Part shown: positions 60,261-64,000 of the stretch, in pieces
Layout: every line of letters starts with the position of its first letter
Position numbering within the stretch: the first letter of the stretch is position 1
Origin: Spinellus fusiger
Lineage: Eukaryota; Mucoromycota; Mucoromycetes; Mucorales; Phycomycetaceae
Assembly (NCBI GenBank): GCA_025094145.1
Contig: JALLLS010000030.1
Coordinates: 310,001-374,000, forward strand
Length of the DNA stretch: 64,000 nt
Reading direction: 5' to 3'
The notes under the pieces: generated by a model
What the model saw: the letters and a program-made list of their open reading frames with translations, nothing else
Told to the model about the DNA's origin: nothing
The model's database searches: none
Program-made: the position numbers and the translations under genes

Positions 60261-60519
60261 ACCGATCCTACATTTCTTAACGAGCTTATTAATAAACGAT
60301 AGTTAAGGAGGATTCATGTTCTGTTCATGTTGTTGTAGCAAAATTAGTATAATTTATTCAATATAAGCTCTTTTAAGGTATGTATAATAGAATATATTTG
60401 CACAACAATGCTTGCTATTCTCAATATGAAAATCAATATGAAAGTGTATATAAGTACTGATATCAGGATTCTTCAGACAAGCTATATTATTTTTGTATTT
60501 ATATTAAACAATCAACATC

Positions 60520-61400
60520 ATGGCACACAATATTCCTATTAAAAGGGTAAAAAAAACAAAACATAAAACAAAAAAAAAAGAGGAGGCATTGAACTTATCA
60601 CAACTCGACTAGCTCAACAATGGCACTGATTTCCAGCTGATTGGATTTGGTACCTTTGGTGGTGCTGATGCTCCTGAAGCTGTCTATCATGTTACCAAGT
60701 TTGCCCTGGAGATAGGCTACCGTCACCTGGATACTGCTTATTATTGTAAGTATCTCTTTCGTTAGTTGTAGTAGAATGAACATCCTGGACATTCTCCCTT
60801 AACCAAATGTTGTGTCTATAGATAAAACAGAGGATTCCATTGGAAAAACCATAAGAGAAAGCAAAATTCCCCGTGAAGAGATTTACCTCGCTACCAAACT
60901 GTGGCAGACATTTCACAGACCTGAGCATGTTTGTCCAGCATGTGAACGCTCTATCAAAGACTTAAGTTTTGATTACCTCGACCAATACTTGATGCATTGG
61001 CCCATGGCTTGGTAATTCAAAGGATATGATCACGACAAGATCACTGTAAAAGACGAAAACAACGACATTAAATGTATTGATGTTCCTGTCATTGATACCT
61101 GGCGTGCTATGGAACAGTTAGTGAAGGATGGTTTGGTGCGTACAATTGGTGTTTCCAACTTCACTACTCCCATGTTGGAAGACTTGTTAAGCCAGTATGA
61201 GATTTCTCCTGCAATCAATCAGGTTGAAATTCATCCATTTATGCCTCAAGAAGAGTAGTTATGTATTTAGCATCAAAAAGCATACATTTAAGACTATTAT
61301 TTTTCATTGAATTGGGCAGTACATTGACTGGGAAAAATTATCCGCACGTTGATTCCCAAGTCTATTATTATGCAAATGTTTCTCATTTGATAAGAAAAAT
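60520..61400 (+). pseudogene. Aldo/keto reductase pseudogene
   Basis: NADPH-dependent oxidoreductase family. Exons are still splice-consistent: 60520-60546 (MAHNIPIKR), 60613-60745 (LNNGTDFQLIGFGTFGG, LEIGYRHLDTAYY, with the catalytic Asp and Tyr) and from 60822 (TEDSIGKTIRES, EEIYLATKLW with the catalytic Lys, and DQYLMHWPMAW with the catalytic His). A TAA at 61013 interrupts directly after MAW, yet family sequence continues in frame: FKGYDHDKITVKDE, VIDTWRAMEQLVKDGLVRTIGVSNF and AINQVEIHPFMPQEE. A TAG follows at 61256, then frame-broken pieces (YLASKSIHL, LIPKSI) to about 61400. Two nonsense codons plus frameshifts make it non-functional, though the mild decay suggests recent loss. Confidence 0.85.
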
Positions 61401-61971
61401 TTAAATTTTCTCTTAAGTCAATCCTATTCATTGTTACAGACAATAAGCAGATGAAAAATCTTCCAACTCAAAATGGCCTTTTTTCGTAAATAGCTCTATC
61501 TTGTTTAATGTTAGTGTTATCTTTAGATAGTAGTACCTTCTAAGTCATTAAGGTAATATATTGATACAGTTCAGAAACCAGTCTGCATTAAAGTTAGATT
61601 ATATTTCGAGTTGAACTACACATGAGGTTCTTTTTTGGTGTCCAATATTTTCTTAATAGCACTATTATCTTTTAGAAGTCTCTTTCTTTACCATTGATTA
61701 TTTTCTCTCGTCCTTCCTATATGTTTTCACCTATTTCTACTTGTGTATTTTGAGTGCTGTTCTATGTATCTTTATCTTTATCTTTTAAGTTCCTATAAAA
61801 TAGCCATAATGCCCGATAAACAAACAGAACAAAAACACCAGAAAATAATAAATAAATAAAATACTTGGCTGTGTTTATCCATACAAAAATAAAGAAGAAA
61901 AAACACTATGTTTAATAAACCTTTAGCAGAGAAAAACTAGTATCATCGACAGAGTATCCTAATGTATGTAG
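61401..61971. other. Intergenic, AKR pseudogene to RFC2 3' end
   Basis: 570 bp of AT-rich sequence with AATAAATAAATAAA (61845-61860) positioned as an RFC2 polyadenylation region on the other strand. No gene supported. Confidence 0.5.
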
Positions 61972-63589
61972 CTATGGTCCAATGACTATGGCTCTAATTT
62001 CAGAGACAAGATAAAGAATTTGAATATGTTCATCTGCACCTTGGGCAAGTCTAAAATCTACTTCACCCAACACCTGTGATATCTTGGATTTTTTGATTGT
62101 ATCTAATGTTTCGCTTTTTAGAATCTCATCCATAATCTAGTATCAATTGTTAGTTATCTCTTGCTCTCTATTTTGATATGCTTTCTTTTTACTATGAGAA
62201 TATCTACCTGAGATATAACACTCTCTACTGATGATCCATTGTTAACAATAGATTGTACTGCTATTGTTACATCATTAATGTCCATAGACTGCCATGCATG
62301 TACGAGAGAACGAAAGATATCTTCAGGTATGATCTAGACAAGAGTAAGCCATGCAATCTCTCTTCATTACAATAAAACTTACTCCTGCCATTTCATACAC
62401 TGTGTTTGGTGTAATTGGATTTTGCAAATGAATATTGGATCCACTCTGAAGAAAGGTAATGGCTTTTCGAAGATCACCACGAGAAGCATTGACAAGAGCG
62501 TCGAGTGTCTATTAGTAAATAATACTTTTGTCAGTCTCTTTGTCTATCTATGCATATTGATATAACTCACCCCATCACCTAAAAGGACATTTTCTGCCTT
62601 ACTTATACTGTCAATACGTTCTTTAACATGATTGACGGGCAAATCTTTGAATCGAAACTTGGCACATCGAGAAGTAATGGGTTCAATAATTCTATTTACA
62701 CAACATGGATTAGGTTCTGATAAACAAACAAACATACTTATCACCCAACCCATACTTCTTTCTACTTTACCTGCTAATGTAATTACAAATAATACAGAAA
62801 CGTGTTGTTTTTGAATATGTTTCCATAATTCGACGAAGAGCAAACTGAGCATCTTTGGTCATCATGTCGGCTTCATCGAGAATAAGGATTTTGAAAGGTG
62901 GACAAGGATATCCACTACAGAAGACATTTAGTATCTATCACTATAGTAGTGATCTCTCTGCTCCAATACTAGCACACACAAGTATAAGATAACCCTCAGT
63001 CCAACTTACTTTGATGCACTAGACACCGCTGATCGTGAAAAGTTCTTAATTCTATCTCTCACTGCACTGATGCCACGTTCATCTGAAGCATTTAATTCAA
63101 GCACTCGAGATTTGATCATTGTAGGTCTATAAAAGACACAGTGAACTCAGTCTGTTTTGTTCCTAGAAACACAGAGACAAGCAATATGTCTACTATATAT
63201 ATACGTATATTTACCCATAGAGTTCCTGTGCTAGTGCCAAGATAGTTGATGTTTTACCTGTTCCAGGTGGGCCATAGAATAACAAATGAGGAAGCTGTGT
63301 GGATGTGCAATAGATTATTAGTTGAACAAGTAGAGTATGCTTGAATAACCCTTACATTGTTAGAACCGAGTGTCTTTTTAAGCACTCCAACTACTTGTTC
63401 CTGAGACACAATGTCATTCATGGAATGAGGTCGACTAGATCCATAGCTCAATAAAGATATATGGCGGCTCATCACGACTCACTATTTCTCAACCCATGGT
63501 TTCTTAGCACTAACAGTTGTGTTTGTACTGTGAGTGTTTGTACTGGGGGTGTTTGTACTGGGATTCTGCAGTGCATAATAGGCTTCCAT
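61972..63589 (-). CDS. RFC2: Replication factor C subunit Rfc2 (clamp loader)
   Basis: AAA+ subunit of the RFC clamp loader that places PCNA on DNA. Nine exons: 63589-63483, 63434-63356, 63294-63215, 63126-63010, 62914-62771, 62691-62571, 62508-62383, 62333-62208 and 62136-61972, giving 354 aa. Motifs in order: [37 protein letters not shown] (Walker A), [22 protein letters not shown] (Walker B), [35 protein letters not shown] (SRC box and sensor) and [16 protein letters not shown]. The sequence follows yeast Rfc2 (human RFC4) closely, including [14 protein letters not shown]. Introns are 48-95 nt, all GT-AG. The first exon encodes a [15 protein letters not shown] repeat before the conserved start, from 15-bp repeats at about 63515-63560. 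Confidence 0.96.
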
Positions 63590-63773
63590 TGTTAGAGAAA
63601 GGTTAGCTACACACTACACTGTAGGTAAAATCAAAGAAAAGCAAATAAACAAAAGAAAAAAGAGTATTGGAACAAGGAAGCGCTCTATTTTTGATAGTCA
63701 CTTTCGTCTTTTCCATGTATTTCTATATATTTATATCTATCAAACGAGAGCCACCTATGTGCACTCTATTCTA

Positions 63774-63804
<31 letters not shown>

Positions 63805-64000
63805 TCACTTCAAGTACTATTAAGAATAAGATGGATAGGACTTGACAGTATTGGAGAAGAGTTCAATTCATAGCATATTGTGGAACTGTTTCTATTTGAT
63901 GCTGGTATGGACTGGGTTAAGAAAAGAAATCCATTGGCACATAGATGGCAGTTATACTAAGAAGGTCCTATAGATTCTACCCGCTATCAAAGAGAAAGGC
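63590..64000. other. RFC2 upstream region to window end
   Basis: Includes a GTCT microsatellite (about 63774-63802) and AT-rich sequence. A short + frame at 63667-63873 has no recognised similarity and I do not call it. Confidence 0.5.

Noticed and set aside
62905..62915. ATATCCTTG in RFC2 exon 5, resembling a U12 donor
   Set aside because: It lies inside well-conserved coding sequence (NGYPCPPF) and has no matching branch site or acceptor use.

Overview
This 64 kb window is nuclear DNA of a fungus. Genes are broken by many short introns (about 40-130 bp), intergenic DNA is AT-rich and full of homopurine/homopyrimidine microsatellites, and the gene content is fungal: a Cdc4-type F-box/WD40 protein, a Vps17-like sorting nexin, Igo1/endosulfine, Dcp2, Rio2, Pab1, midasin and Rfc2. 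A probable minor-spliceosome (U12-type AT-AC) intron, decayed Tc1/mariner elements and a Fanzor/TnpB-like remnant point to an early-diverging (zygomycete-grade, probably Mucoromycota) lineage. That placement is inference; no rRNA or other decisive marker is present.

Layout. 0.3-8.3 kb is dense: mitochondrial release factor 1 (-) and the decapping enzyme DCP2 (+) diverge from a 147-bp promoter, followed by a PX-BAR sorting nexin (-) and a CDC4-like F-box protein (-). 8.6-9.7 kb holds a phytochelatin-synthase-like gene (-) that lacks the catalytic cysteine. 9.7-15.1 kb is a 5.4-kb AT-rich stretch with no gene I can support. 15-27 kb carries an unidentified 362-aa protein, an 11-exon coiled-coil protein, ribosomal protein uL13/RPL16, IGO1, a four-helix membrane protein and a Gcn4-like bZIP factor whose leader has two upstream ORFs, the second overlapping the main start as ATGA. 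27-32 kb is accessory DNA: Tc1-like remnants and a decayed Fanzor/TnpB-like gene. 32-39 kb holds RIO2, PAB1 and an unidentified 261-aa protein. 39-42.4 kb is transposon territory (two Tc1-like elements). 42.5-59.2 kb is the giant ribosome-assembly ATPase midasin (MDN1, 14 exons, about 5,309 aa, with one apparent 1-nt frameshift). 59.4-61.4 kb holds another Tc1 remnant and an aldo/keto-reductase pseudogene. 62-63.6 kb is the nine-exon RFC2 clamp-loader gene.

Functional threads. RIO2, MDN1 and RPL16 all serve ribosome synthesis. DCP2 and PAB1 act at opposite ends of mRNA turnover. IGO1 (an inhibitor of PP2A-B55), CDC4 and the Gcn4-like factor belong to nutrient and cell-cycle signalling. Apart from the divergent pairs mtRF1/DCP2 and IGO1/four-helix protein there is no sign of co-regulation. 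I assembled exon structures by hand from splice motifs, preserved reading frame and recalled family sequences; no alignment was run.
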